64,000 bases of DNA, from the NCBI RefSeq assembly GCF_963675165.1, contig NC_087385.1, positions 1-64,000 on the forward strand, written 5' to 3'. The DNA comes from Halichondria panicea (lineage: Eukaryota > Porifera > Demospongiae > Suberitida > Halichondriidae). The translations under genes were made by a program, and so were the position numbers. The notes beneath the pieces are model-generated. The model had not been told where the DNA came from. It was given only the letters and a program-made list of their open reading frames with translations, and made no database searches. Positions 46,314 through 57,953 of this stretch are shown here, in pieces (the stretch's first letter is position 1; each line of letters begins with the position of its first letter).

Positions 46314-49300
46314 ACAGAGCTCCAGTTTTCAGCACTTGAAGCTAATTCTCCACAAAAGGTTTCGTCGTGATGGAGAGGTCTCCTGGCATCAGTTCAGCAC
46401 AGCTCTCAGGGACACTCTGGTGAGCCCTCGTTAGTAGGGAATCCCCCTAGTTAATCACACCATCATTAATGGGAATCCCATTGTTAACCACACCCCCTTC
46501 CTGTAGCCTCATAGTTGGAGGGACAGCTCTGACACACGGTTCACACTTGCCCATTTCAAGAAGGATAGAAAGAACGACAACCAGCATGTCACAGAGCACA
46601 TCTCCTCAGGTGGGGTAGTTAGTTCTGTTCCACCTCTACAGTATAAGCTATTGAGTACACAGGTTACATTGCCATACATGTACTGTTGAAGGACCTATAG
46701 CGTTTAATAGAACATCTTTGAATGGCTTTACTTCCATTCGTCCAGTAACGTATTTTTTGGTGGGCGAACGGAAAATGGCCCTTCAAAGAACACTAGGTGT
46801 ATATGCAATGATCTCTCTGCCTATAGTTCGTGACATGACAGTGGACCATGTTGCTGGGTTGGCATTTGGTGGTCAACGCCCCCACTCCTCGGAGGAACAT
46901 GTCCAGGGACCCAACGCCCTCATACTGCACTCCATGAAGGTCAGTCCTGACCACAACATTGCTACTTATAATGTATACGTTCTTGGTAAGCCCTTACCCA
47001 ATATTGGCCAATAGGAAAAATGTTTTATTTTGTATATACTGTGTCTTTGTTAGTATAAATGTACGTTAATTTTACTTTGAATTTGTAATAAAAGATTTGA
47101 CTGTATCCCCACAGGGCCTCCATGTGTTCCACTTGTTCTTTGGTCGCCCGCTGGTCAGTCTCCCTCTCTCTCCCTATCATTCTGCCCACGCTGATATTGA
47201 CGCTGATGGTAGTATTGATCATGTTCACTCTGTGGTTAACCCTGGGGAGGCGGGGCCTGGTCAAGAGGAGGAGGGGCCTGACTGTTATGGCACGGCTACC
47301 TCTATGGCTGCAGCAACCAGCGCTAAGGTACGTACAGTAGTGTAGTGTATGGTCAGTTCGATTGCAAGGCCGTAACTAGTTTAAAACGTCCAATTTTGTA
47401 ATTTAAATGTACATTCTGTAGCTCAAGAAAAGCATATCAGCTTTTGTGTTTAGATCCGAGTCAAACCCAAATTGATAATTTATAATTATAGCCTTGAGTT
47501 TTGTCAACTGATAAAGTTATCTATGGAGTACTTTTAGCTTCAGTTTTGGTTTTGAAAATCCGACCTACTCAACTCATTATGGCTGATCACTCTCTCAACA
47601 GGTTCTGTTCCACCACTCCATTTGCAAGGCCACCCACTGGACAGAGAGCTTCATAGCCACTGACCGTGAGTGTGTGGGTGTGAGGTGTGTGAGGTGTGAG
47701 GTGTGTAATTGTGCCCCTTGGTATACAGATTGGTTCCCTGCTCTGAACCAGGTTGGTCGTAAGAGAGTAGATCATGACATCACTGAGCCACTCGCCCCCG
47801 TCCTAGTAGAGAGGTGAGTATACAGGTATTATTGTGCTCCGAAATGTACGGCCTTTTATTTGGTACGTACATTTGGTTGTAGTAATACTCAATATTGTTG
47901 AATACTGCATGTTCTGTACTCATACATGTGTTAGCAATAATCCCTCCCTCCCTCCAGTGTGTACCACAGTGCCCCCCTCAAGCTCCACCTAGGAGGAGGT
48001 GGTTGGAACGTGGGGAACATACTCAATAGTTACGTGGGCGCTCCGAGGACCCCTCCCAGCCTCACAACCCTCACACACACACAACGGGGGCGGATGTACG
48101 ACAGTGTATTTGTGTTGAGCAGTGGGCGGGTGACTAGCATCGGCCCTCAGGGAGAGTTCAACTGGCAGGTACGTTGTCATGGATACTGAAATTTCACATT
48201 AGAGCTTCTAAATGTTTTAAGTTATAGCTGATAAGTTATACATGTACCAGGAGTACATTAAGGTAGTGTACTCTGGTTATACAGAAGAAGTCTGTACTAC
48301 GTGTGTAACAATACCCTCTCTCCCCTTTCCTTGCAGACGGACATCTTATCAGACTGGGACCGTGCCTCTGAGGTGATGTACGATCCCTCTCATCCTGTAT
48401 GGCAGAATGATCCCTATCATGTGGCCTTCCTGCACGGAGCGTTCACACCCTCGGCCACACCCCTTTCACTGCAGGCATACGGCAAGAAGGTGAGTGAGTA
48501 GGCGGAGGGTACTGGTGTGCGCTGTACTTCCTTAAAATTTCAAAATGGTGTAATAATAAGTGGAAAAAGTTGAGGCCAACCAGTCAGCTAGTTGCTGCAG
48601 GTATGTTACTTAGAATCACTTAGAATCTGATTTTCTAAAAAATCGACGAGGCTAGCTGTGTCCCCATGTTCTGTTACACAGTGCACCCCCCCCCCCCCCA
48701 GGACCACCTCCTAGTGATTGGCTGGGATGTGCTGAACCTCATGTCCACAGACGATGGTGACCTCCTCAGCTCTCACAAGTTTGACTGTCAATCAGTGTCC
48801 CCTCCGGTCGTGGCTGACTTCACTGGGGACGGTTGGAACGACTTCATCATCACCTGCCCTAAAGGGTGAGGCTATTAATAATTAGCATTGCCCAAAAAAG
48901 AACAGGTTGTTTTCGTACAGTAGCCATAATCTCTCATTTTTGGGAAAAGACCATGCTATATTTTGTCAAAACCAGGCCCAAAATATAGTTTTATTACGCA
49001 CCATCTGAAAGGCCTTTCTAAGCAATCATAAATTTGAACCATCGGAGTTAGATTTTCTGAAGGAGCGCTTTCAGATTGCATTTTAAAACAGGCTTTAATT
49101 TCTCACCATGGGCTATATCAGGAGTGCCTGACCATAGTTATAGCCGGTGTAAATGTTCGTAGTTTCGCATGTACAGTGAACATTTATACTCATGAATTTA
49201 CTATTGGCGTGCATGCATGCTGCAAAACGTTTCAGTCCATGAAAATTAAACCTGCGAAATCTTTTTTAATAGTCTTTCTGCGAAACTTTATACCCTTAAA

Positions 49301-49482
49301 ATATGCAATGTTATTATCTCCATGGTTACAGGTACTTTGGGTTCAGTATCAGTCGTCAGTCTGGCCTGTGGCACTCCACCATTGTGAGCATGTTTGTGGG
49401 TGTGGTCATCGTCATCGTGGCCGTCTACACAAGACAGAGAACTATTTCATTAGTCCCTGTCATGAAAACAGCACAGGATTGA
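44905..49482 (+). CDS. FG-GAP/VCBS-repeat membrane protein resembling plant NERD1
   Basis: Domains: a Pro-rich N-terminus, signal-anchor span (ELVFVFIACSLAAGLL), a long luminal part, and a C-terminal span (IVSMFVGVVIVIVAVY) followed by a short basic tail. FG-GAP-like Ca-loop motifs: PPIVTDLDSDGLIDMVVLTY, HADIDADGSIDHVHSVV, VVADFTGDGWNDFIITCPKG. Other blocks (RPVSMATGYLQSY, SVLTSDWTVLCFDHELKLLW, GYFGFSISRQSGLWHSTIV) match in order what I recall of the Arabidopsis FG-GAP protein NERD1, a Golgi membrane protein. Exons were followed through about 46000 (LPENEEDLLSSLGSYCVTAL), 46320, 46510, 46830, 47115, 47600, 47730, 47960, 48337, 48702 and 49332. Phases were checked only for the first junction (Q-G-PAPAN). 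The stop is at 49480-49482. Function in animals is unknown to me. Confidence 0.8.
48890..49310. mobile_element. Degenerate inverted-repeat elements in the FG-GAP gene intron
   Basis: The left part (~48890-49130) resembles the CTTTCAG/GCCATAA foldback family. The right part (~49150-49310) has GTAAATGTTCGTAGTTTCGCA, GCATGCATGCTGCAAAA and CTGCGAAACTTTATACCCTTAA, a diverged relative of the elements at 58251 and 63409. Boundaries are uncertain. Confidence 0.45.
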
Positions 49483-49814
49483 TTATTATTACCACAAGCA
49501 CGCGATGGTTTGTCGATTATTAGAGTTTATACTATAAATATTAAATGTTGATGATCTGCAAGAATTTTTTGTGATTATAAATGTGTACCAAGTCAAAAAA
49601 GTTATATAGGCCAAATGGTACCGCCCACTTGTTATCAGTTGGCCTGCCAGTATTGCTCAATGATAGAGGGCGGCTATAATTAGTTGGTGGGCGTGGCTCA
49701 TCTATGCGCATGCGTAATTTTGAAAGTTTGATGACCAACTTTGATAAAGAAATACTAGCTATCAAATTAAGTTAGAGATTTCTGAGGTTTTTGCTGCAAA
49801 TAAAAGCTTAAAGA
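49483..49814. other. Intergenic region upstream of TPX2
   Basis: 332 bp containing an AT-rich stretch and TGCGCATGCGTAA (~49704), a palindrome of the NRF-1 type often found at housekeeping promoters. No ORF was supported. Confidence 0.4.
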
Positions 49815-52800
49815 ATGGACCCAGTGTGTAACCAAGTCGACTATGAGAGCATTGATGCCCCAAAACACTTCGTGGACTTTCATAACCTGTCCAATTTTGA
49901 AGACGACCAAGCAGACAAATGGTTTGGTACGTGTACATGTTTGTACATGTGTGTGTCACTAGCTAGCTCTCACCACTGCTATCCTACTAGTCTTTATTAT
50001 CCCCCTCCAGACAATCACACAGAGGATGTGTTTGAAGATGCCTTCCTACCTCACTTGGAGACTCCTAACCTCAAGACTAGCATGGTGATCAAGACAGAGC
50101 CGGTATCGACCACTATGTCCACAGTGAAGGTTGAGGGGGGAACTCTAAACAGCCAGCTACGTGACGAGCTTCAGCAAGTAGAGAGACAAGATGAACCCAA
50201 GGATAGAGAGACGTTCTTGATATCCAAGACACCAACTAAAAAGCTTACACTAGGAGCTTACTCCCCTAGACCCCAGCCAATCCCCCCAGTCAAGAAACAC
50301 GTAGCCCCCCCACCCACAATAAACCCTGGGCCTGTAACTGTGAAGAAAGAAGTTGGATCTCCTGAGTTGACTAAGAGTAGCAGCAGTAGTATTAAGGGGT
50401 CACCATTGAAGGCTGGCGGTGTTAAGAAGGATGTCCCCATCATCAAGCAGGCCAGCTTCAAACCCCAAGCCAAGTATGTACATACCTTGTATCATGTACA
50501 GTTAGCCGTGGGTCGTTTGTAGAAGGCTTGCAGCTTACAATACTGTTCTGTGTGTTCCATCACAGTATTTTAGCTGTATTTAGAATGATATCAACACAGT
50601 AACCCTTCCCTGGTACAGATCTCAACGTGCTGCTGCCTTGAAGGCAGTCTCATCCATCCACTCCCTCCTCTCCCCCGCCCCCAGGGTCAAGAGGCCCACC
50701 CCACCACGCAAGACCACACCCAGGACCACACCCAAGACTGCGGAGAAGGATCCTAGCACATCAGAGTCTGTCAAGTAATTCCTATACTCATGTACTCATG
50801 TATTGTCTGCGTTTGAATTGAGTACTTACTGATGTATTTCCCTACAGGGATAAGAAGCCACCATCTGCCAAAAAACCCTCCTCTGCCAAGAAGACACACG
50901 AGCAGTTACAGATGGACGAGGTGAAGAGACTCCAGAATCAAACCAGACAGAGGCTGAAGGCATCAAGGAGATCGTTTGCCAGACTCTCCAAGACCAGTGG
51001 ACCTGTCCAAGTGAAGGGAAAGCTGCCCACCACTGAGACTGTGGAGTTCCACTTCCATCAGACCTCCAGAGAGAAGAAAGGTTAGTCTACTTGGTTGGGA
51101 GCGCAGATAATTAATTATGTATTTTTTTTATCCCTTTGACAGTTTTAATTATTGTGTTCTGGTCATTTATGATTTCCTACTCCTGTAGGTATGGTTGTCA
51201 GGGGCGACGAGGCAGGGGGTGTGGCTTCACAGCAATTTGTCAACTCACTGCGCTCCTCGCGAAGTGCTGACAACTTCAACCCCAACATGGTGAGCATTCT
51301 CTTTTATTTTTGTGACAATATTTTGACTTTTCTTTCTAATTACTCTCTCTCTCAGGCACAGTCTTCTAGCACTCGACTTCCTACGCCACCTGCGGGTACA
51401 AAGGTCAAGCCATTTAAATTCCACCTTGATCAACGCAAGCTAGGACACAGGTCCACGGACCCACAACCCAGCAGTGATGGACCCATTGTACCCGCAGCTG
51501 AGTTCATGCTCAAGTACCAGAAGGCCACACCCCCTAGATTCCGCCGTACCCTCAAGCGCCCCCTAGTACAGGATAGCTTCCATCCTACCCTCACTGTCCC
51601 ACGCACTCCCAACCTCTCCACCAAGACAAGAACACGCCCGGTCACAGCTAAGAGCTCAGCAGAACTCGAGGAAGAGGAACTACAGGAAAGGAAACAGTGA
51701 GTCTGTCTGTCTCCTATCTCCCTCTATACATGAGGACATCACTTTACACACTGTACTTGTATGTCATGTCTAGGCTCTAAGGTTTAGTGAGGATAGGATG
51801 TTTCAATCTAGGACAGCTAATGTTTTGTGTTGAAGCTTGGTAAACAGCTTTGGGGGGGGGGGGGGTACATTCAGTGTCAATCTTGAAGGCTGCTTTTCAA
51901 TCATAATTATGTTGCCTTGATCATTCACTGTACATGTACTATTATTCTATTGTTTTATTGGAATTATTCTGACTCTCTTTCTCAGGTATGAGTTCAAGGC
52001 CAACCCGATCAATGCCGCTGTGTTTGACATGGGTGGGTTGATGGGTGTCCCCCGCCAGGTCCCCAGACAATCCCTCATGCCACCTGCCACTCCTGAACTG
52101 GCCACTAAGAAGAGATGCCTCGAGCGTAAAGAGAGAGAGGACACAGGAGATGTCAGTGCAGTGGCCTTCATTGCCAACCCTATGCCAGACTTCTCCAAAG
52201 TCACAGTGAGTATAGTCTGGAGCTACACAGCTTGTTAGTGTGTACAATGCTACCTATTGTACATGTTCTGTTAAAATATAGTCAGTGTACCAAAGTCAGC
52301 CTAACTTCTCAATAGCTTGTAGTATGCTTCATAATGCACCTATGAACTTGGTTGTATGAGCAACATCCTTACAATCACCTCTTACAATGTACCAGGGTCT
52401 GCCTCCTAAGAAGGAACTGCCTGTGACAAACCCTGAGTCTCCCGCTATCACTTTAAAGAGACGTCGTCTCCATGACGATGAGGAGGGGGACGGAAACGAC
52501 GAGACAAAGAAGCCGCGTACTGAAGAGACTGGTTTTCAGTTCAAAGCTAAACCTGTACCTGACTTCAGTCATTCATTCAAGCCCCAGCACGAGGACAGTG
52601 TGCCCACACAGACCGAGCCATTCAGCTTTGAGGAGAGGGACAAGGACAAACCAACCAGAGAGAGCTTTGTGGAAATGATCCTCAGAAAGTCTAGGGTCAG
52701 TCATAAGTGTACAGTATCTCATACTGATAGACATTTAACTTGGGAACTTGATTGCCATTTTCTTGAAATACTTAGCTCTGTACTAACTGTTATAACTGTA

Positions 52801-53519
52801 TACTACTACATGTTAACTGTATTCACCCGGTGCAGCCCACCCCATTCAAGGCTCAGGTCCTCCCAGACTTCAGTGGTGGTCCCACAGTGCCAGCTAAGAA
52901 GGAGATCCTCCCCACTAGGCCCCAACCCTTCCACCTCCAGTCAGTAGTCAGGGCCAATAAACATGCCTCAGACTGGCAAGAGAAGGTGTGTGTGTGTCAC
53001 TGTGTATGAATGGTGGGTTTGTATGTGTAGCTTTGTTCAGTTGTTACATAATATAAAATGTTGAATATGTTAAACTGTGTAAAATTAATCACTGCCCCCC
53101 CCCCACACACACCACACCCCCAACAGCTTGACAGAGAGGAGAGTGAAGCACGAGCAGCCACGGTGTTCAAAGCATCTGAGGCCACCGTACTTTACGAGAT
53201 ACCGTTCATGCCTCACCAGTCTGACAAGCCAGTCACAAACCCTGATGAGTTCACTCTTAACACTGAAGTTCGTAGCACACAGAGAGCAGCCTTCGACGAG
53301 AATCTACAGAAAGAGACGAAAAGAAAGGAAGAGGATAACTTGATTAGAAGGGCCCTCCACGAAATTCAAGAAAAGAAGGAGTTGAGTGATTACCGGAAGT
53401 CCCTGGTGCACAAGGCCCAGCCCATCAAGCAGTACTCCATGGTCAAGGTGACTCACAGTGACAAGCTGCCCACCAAGCCCATCTCACCTATCTTCCAACT
53501 AGACAAGAGAGTTAGATAG
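49815..53519 (+). CDS. TPX2: Spindle assembly factor TPX2
   Basis: Family role: TPX2 nucleates spindle microtubules and activates Aurora A. The N-terminus (CNQVDYESIDAPKHFVDFHN ... ADKWF) matches the Aurora-A-binding segment of vertebrate TPX2 (SYDAPSDFINF ... WF). Middle exons are Lys/Pro/Ser-rich (KRPTPPRKTTPRTTPKT, KRLQNQTRQRLKASRRSFAR). Later exons have repeated TPX2 motifs: YEFKANPINAAVFDM, FIANPMPDFSKVT, FQFKAKPVPDFSHSFKP, TPFKAQVLPDFSGG and PFHLQSVVRANKHASDWQEK. The C-terminal helical region (FDENLQKETKRKEEDNLIRR) and final HSDKLPTKPISPIFQLDKRV are typical. Introns are short and free of the tandem arrays that affect neighbours, apart from a C-run before ~53125. The intron ~51700-51985 holds a G13 run. 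The stop is at 53517-53519. Confidence 0.93.
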
Positions 53520-53909
53520 TTCATTGCTGACATATTGTTATTATTGCGCTTGTACGTGTACACTGTTTCCTATACTCCACTGTCCATTTGTCATCACTGT
53601 CCTGGTCAAATTTTATATAATAGTCTACTAGTTCATTTGCTACATGTGAATTTTAACATTCAATTGTATGATGTGTGTTGACTCGGGGTAAAGCCGCGGA
53701 TTGGGAATTTTGGAAGAAAAGGAATTCCTGGCAAGAGCTTTGATATGTAAAGGTATGCACACACACACTATGATATACACTAGTATATATTGCAACTGTA
53801 ATAGAAAATGGTAATACCAGGCCACAACCTGCAAACTGATTCTTTCCAAGGTTAATTTCCGCTGGGCACACACACACAGGCTGACTGGCTGACTGCATGT
53901 GTGTCTAGA

Positions 53910-55998
53910 ATGCTCTCGTGTGTGTCCCTCAGAGCTCTACTATTCATCTCTACTCTAGTACGCGTCCTCCTGATAGCTTATGGGGAATGGCAGGACAGAC
54001 ACTTTACTGTACAGTTCACTGACATTGACTATCATGTATTCAGTGATGCAGCCCTGCACATTACCAGGGGGGAGTCCCCTTATGACAGACCCACCTATCG
54101 CTACACACCTCTGCTAGCACTCATCCTCACACCCAATCACTATCTATTCTTCTCATTCGGCAAATTCCTATTTGTGATTTTTGACCTCCTCACTGGTTGG
54201 CTAATCTACACGCTCCTCAGCTTGAGGCATGTTTCAGAGTCCCTCAAGTTGCTATCGTGTGCCTGTTGGCTGCTCAATCCACTAACAGCCACTGTGTCCA
54301 GTCGCGGGAATGCCGAGTCTCTGCTTTCTTTTCTCGTTTTATCCTGCCTCTACCTGCTTGTTTGTCGTCATACCATCTCAGCAGGCGTACTGTTTGGATT
54401 GGCTGTTCATATGAAGATATTTCCTATCATGTACTCTCTCCCAATGTTCCTGTTTATTGACGAGCACTACACAGTGAAAGTGGGCGGAGTAACTGATGGG
54501 AAGAGGGTGTGGTTAATGGGTCTACTGACTAGAGAGAGGTTAAAGTTCACTGTCGTAAGTGCTGCAACCTTTGCTCTCACTACATTGTTGTGTTTTATGT
54601 GGTGAGTTAATAACATCAACTAATGCATTATTGTCTCGTTTAATACAGAACCTACAACGTGTACTGTATCATATTAACTAGCCCACCTACACACCCACAC
54701 TCACACACACCCACACACACCCACACACCCATACTCACACACACACACCAGGTGTGGGATGGACTTTATTCACGAGGGGTACTTGTATCATATAACGAGA
54801 AGGGACACTCGTCACAACTTCTCAGTGTGGTTCTACATGTTATATTTGATCCAGGACTCGTGGCTCTCCCTGCCAGTGGGGTTACTGGCCTTCATACCTC
54901 AGGCCCTGCTGCTGATAGCATCAGCCCTCTGGCTCTATAGGGACCTCCCGTTCTGTTGCTTTGTGCAGACCTTTGTGTTTGTCACCTTCAACAAAGTGTG
55001 CACCTCTCAGGTCAGTGGACGCAATAGTTGTAATATTGTTTTGCTGTGTGTGCCTCTACCATTACCATTACTTTATGTGTATTTCCTCTGCTACAGTATT
55101 TCTTGTGGTACCTGTGTCTGCTGCCACTGATCGTCCCCTTCTCTCGCCTGAGGCTGTGTAGTGTGGTAGTCATGACAACCATGTGGTTCCTTGGACAGGT
55201 GATCATGACTTGAATACAGCCTCTATGTGTTGTTAGGTAGCAATGTTTGAACCCCTCATAGCTTATATGACAGAGTAGCCTCAATTCCAGGCCGCATCAA
55301 AATTACGTGTTTTAGTGGAATCGAGGCTAATGGCAGAAGAGCAGATGCTACACATATAGACAATGATCATGATTGATTTTTTCTATGGCAGATCTCTTAC
55401 CTATTGTTCTACCCCCCCCCCCCAGGCCCTGTGGTTGGTCCCTGTCTATTACCTATTGTTCTATCCCCCAGGCCCTGTGGTTGGTCCCTGCCTATTACCT
55501 ATTGTTCTACCCCCCCCCCCAGGCCCTGTGGTTGGTCCCTGCCTATTACCTATTGTTCTACCCCCCCCCAGGCCCTGTGGTTGGTCCCTGCCTATTACCT
55601 ATTGTTCTACCCCCCCCCAGGCCCTGTGGTTGGTCCCTGCCTATTACCTATTGTTCTACCCCCCCAGGCCCTGTGGTTGGTCCCTGCCTATTACCTATTG
55701 TTCTACCCCCCCAGGCCCTGTGGTTGGTCCCTGCCTATTACCTATTGTTCTACCCCCCCCAGGCCTTGTGGTTGGTCCCTGCCTATTACCTATTGTTCTA
55801 CCCCCCCAGGCCCTGTGGTTGGTCCCTGCCTATTACCTGGAGTTCCAAGGCTACAACACATTCACTCGGATATGGACTGCTGGCATTGCGTTATTTGTTA
55901 TCAATGTGTTCATTATTGTGAGGATCATCCAACACCACTCGTTTTGTCCCACTCTGAGAAATGGTCATGTCACCAAGTTGTGCTTGAAGACTTCATAA
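53910..55998 (+). CDS. PIGM: GPI mannosyltransferase 1 catalytic subunit
   Basis: Family role: adds the first mannose to GPI precursors on the luminal side of the ER. Seen: VQFTDIDYHVFSDAALHITR with the DxD motif, ESPYDRPTYRYTPLLALILT, WLLNPLTATVSSRGNAESLL, FGLAVHMKIFPIMYSLPMFL, then after an intron CGMDFIHEGYLYHITRRDTR/HNFSVWFYMLYLIQDSWLSL, LPFCCFVQTFVFVTFNKVCT, YFLWYLCLLPLI, and the final exon ALWLVPAYYLEFQGYNTFTR. Multiple membrane spans fit the GT-C fold. The start is ATG 53910; upstream GTG codons in frame are not used. The last acceptor lies at the end of a tandem array (55412-55835), and all three forward frames are open through that array. It is co-oriented with TPX2, 390 bp downstream; that gap holds nothing but a short CA run. 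Confidence 0.93.
55412..55835 (+). repeat. Minisatellite replicating the last PIGM 3' splice site
   Basis: Nine ~46-51-bp units of (C)nCAG|GCCCTGTGGTTGGTCCCTG plus CCTATTACCTATTGTTCTA. The last unit continues CTATTACCTGGAGTTCC into the real exon. Each unit holds a complete acceptor and about 30 exonic bases. Unit lengths vary through the C-run (5-10 C). Confidence 0.92.
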
Positions 55999-56229
55999 TA
56001 ATGTTTATTAAATCAATGTTGAACCCAATACTTTACATAACTGTGTGTATACATAAGACCTGCTATAATGACCATGCAGGGAAATACATACATCCTTATA
56101 TACACATAGTGTGCCGATAACAGACATAGCATGAGAAAACTAACTGCAGACAATTATTAATATTTTTATGTCCCAAAATAACAAACGGACATGTGATAAT
56201 AAATACCATTACAGTTTCATTTTTCAAAC
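55999..56229. other. PIGM 3' flank up to the duplication start
   Basis: An AT-rich stretch including TTTATTAAATC (~56005), a possible poly(A) signal. The duplicated unit starts at about 56230 with AATAAAAATAAACAG. Confidence 0.4.
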
Positions 56230-56311
56230 AATAAAAATAAACAGTTTCCACGATTAGAATAAAAGGCCTATAGCTATAGAATAGTTTATCTCATTCGCAC
56301 TTGATTGAGCC

Positions 56312-57606
56312 ATGGCGACTCTCCTAGCTATAGTGTTTGCAGCATTGGTTATTAATGTGGCTCTGGCAGTGGACAACACTGTGTACCATATCAAACCAAC
56401 GTTAGCTAGTCCTCCACACCTTCAGTGCAAAACTCTGGACGTTATTGCAAGATATCCAAATCTTTTATTTGGCTATTGGAAAAGAAATGTGAGCTTGATT
56501 TTCTTGCCTGGAGCTCACAAGTTATCGGAAAAGATAACAGCCACAGACTTATACAATCTGGACTTGAAGCTGAAGGTGTTAAGTGGTCGAGTGGACATTA
56601 ACTGTGAGAATGGAGCCTACATTAGCTTATCCGGCTCTGGAAGGGTTTCGTTTGAGGGACTTCATTTTTCCAACTGTGGGGGATGGGATAATGGACCGTA
56701 TGTACCTATGAGAAACCCTGGGGTATATATTTTTTTATTGGAGTTGTCACGGTTTCAAGCTGTAGCTTTCGAGGCACAAAAGAGGATTATACATTTGAGT
56801 CGAAATCTAGTGAAACACTTCTTTTCAACTCAACTTTTACAAATTCGGTCAAAGTTTATTCTAGATCTTTTAACTTTAACGAGAAGCGAGAAGGCAACCT
56901 CACCATCAGTAACTGCATGTTTCAAAAAGACTATTCCAGTCAAGGAGGAGCTCTGTATATCAAAAACTTGTTAAGAGCAAATATAACAAACTCTGTCTTT
57001 AGAAGCAGTGTGGCAAACACAGGCAGTGTGTACATACAAGACAGTGGAGTTTCCTTCAGCAATGTCATTTTTCAAAACAACTCGGCATTTTACTGTGCAG
57101 CAGTTTATATGGAGAGAAGTGATGTCAACATCACTACAACGTTACTTAGTGATAATATGGCCCATCGTCATGCTGTTCTCTGTGTTGCCTATAGCAACCT
57201 CAGGATGGGTAATGTATCCATCACTCACAATGTTGCAAAGTTGAATGGAACTGGTGGTATATTTGCAGCCCGCAGCACTGAATGGAACTGGTGGTATATT
57301 TGCAGCCCGCAGCACTGAATGGAACTGGTGGTATATTTGCAGCCCGCAGCACTGTCCTGCTCAACCGAGTGGTATTCAGAAAACAGGGGATTCTACGGTG
57401 GAGCATTGTATCTGTCCAGAAGCATATTACAAGCGGATAGGACCGTGTTCAGAGGTAATCGAGCTGCCTTGTTTGGTGGAGCGGTGTATGCTGAAGCAAG
57501 TGAGGCAGTATTTCAAAACTCCTTGTTCCGAAATAACAGCGATTCCTTGGGCAAAGAAGCCATTGCCTCTGTGAAGAGCAGCATCACTGGTGTGGGGTCG
57601 ACCTAG
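56312..57606 (+). pseudogene. Secreted right-handed beta-helix-like protein, copy 1, frame-disrupted
   Basis: ATG 56312 gives a signal peptide (MATLLAIVFAALVINVALAV), then LDVIARYPN, GAHKLSEK, VDINCENGAYISLSGSGRVS and FEGLHFSNCGG. Later parts are pectate-lyase/POMP-like beta-helix: NLTISNCMFQ, SSQGGALYIKN, NITNSVFRSSVANTGSVYIQ, SFSNVIFQNNSAFYCAAVYM, GGALYLSRS, FRGNRAALFGGAVYAEASEA. The frame breaks near 56722-56740 (after RNPGV), again at a 37-bp triple repeat (57240-57352), and near 57378. The product therefore cannot be read as one chain. Substrate or role is unknown; beta-helix proteins of this type often bind or cleave polysaccharide. Sequencing indels are an alternative to true decay, but the same breaks occur in copy 2. 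Confidence 0.7.
57240..57352 (+). repeat. 37-bp triple repeat inside beta-helix gene copy 1
   Basis: TGAATGGAACTGGTGGTATA plus TTTGCAGCCCGCAGCAC occurs three times here and twice in copy 2 (~62025-62098). Because 37 is not a multiple of three, each added unit shifts the reading frame. Confidence 0.9.
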
Positions 57607-57953
57607 CCAGCACCTGTATATAAAGTAAGGGACAGTAATGTAGAGGTGTGAACGATTGAAACAGTATTATAAGGACTAATACACCATTTATAGAGTACTA
57701 GCAGTATAGCATAGAGATCTACCGGTAGTTTATAGCTATTACAATTGTATTATGCTGTTGCACCATAGATTGACAATCTATGTTGCACACACTATAGCCT
57801 CCTTCAGTGCGGCCTGAAATCGAGGCTAACACTGCGCATGCTCAAGCCACAAAGGGGTGAGTCTGCCAGGCCCTGCAATAAAGGTGGGTTTCCTTTTTGT
57901 GACTTATGGTATATTAGCCAGGACACTAGCTCTTGATCAAGCTCTATAGAACC
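57607..57953. other. Spacer between beta-helix and lysozyme genes, unit 1
   Basis: It contains TAGATTGACAATCTA (~57768), the short GCGGCCTGAAATCGAGGCTAA repeat (~57810) and the lysozyme promoter. The matching region in unit 2 carries a MITE and a small local duplication. Confidence 0.5.

Noticed and set aside
55363-56120. Pro/Leu-rich ORFs over the PIGM acceptor array as a separate gene
   Set aside because: Repeat-driven open frames; only the final unit continues into conserved PIGM sequence.
56312-57606. Calling the beta-helix gene a viral or bacterial adhesin
   Set aside because: It has an animal-type signal peptide and no viral or bacterial neighbours. The fold is widespread, so no such origin can be claimed from sequence alone.
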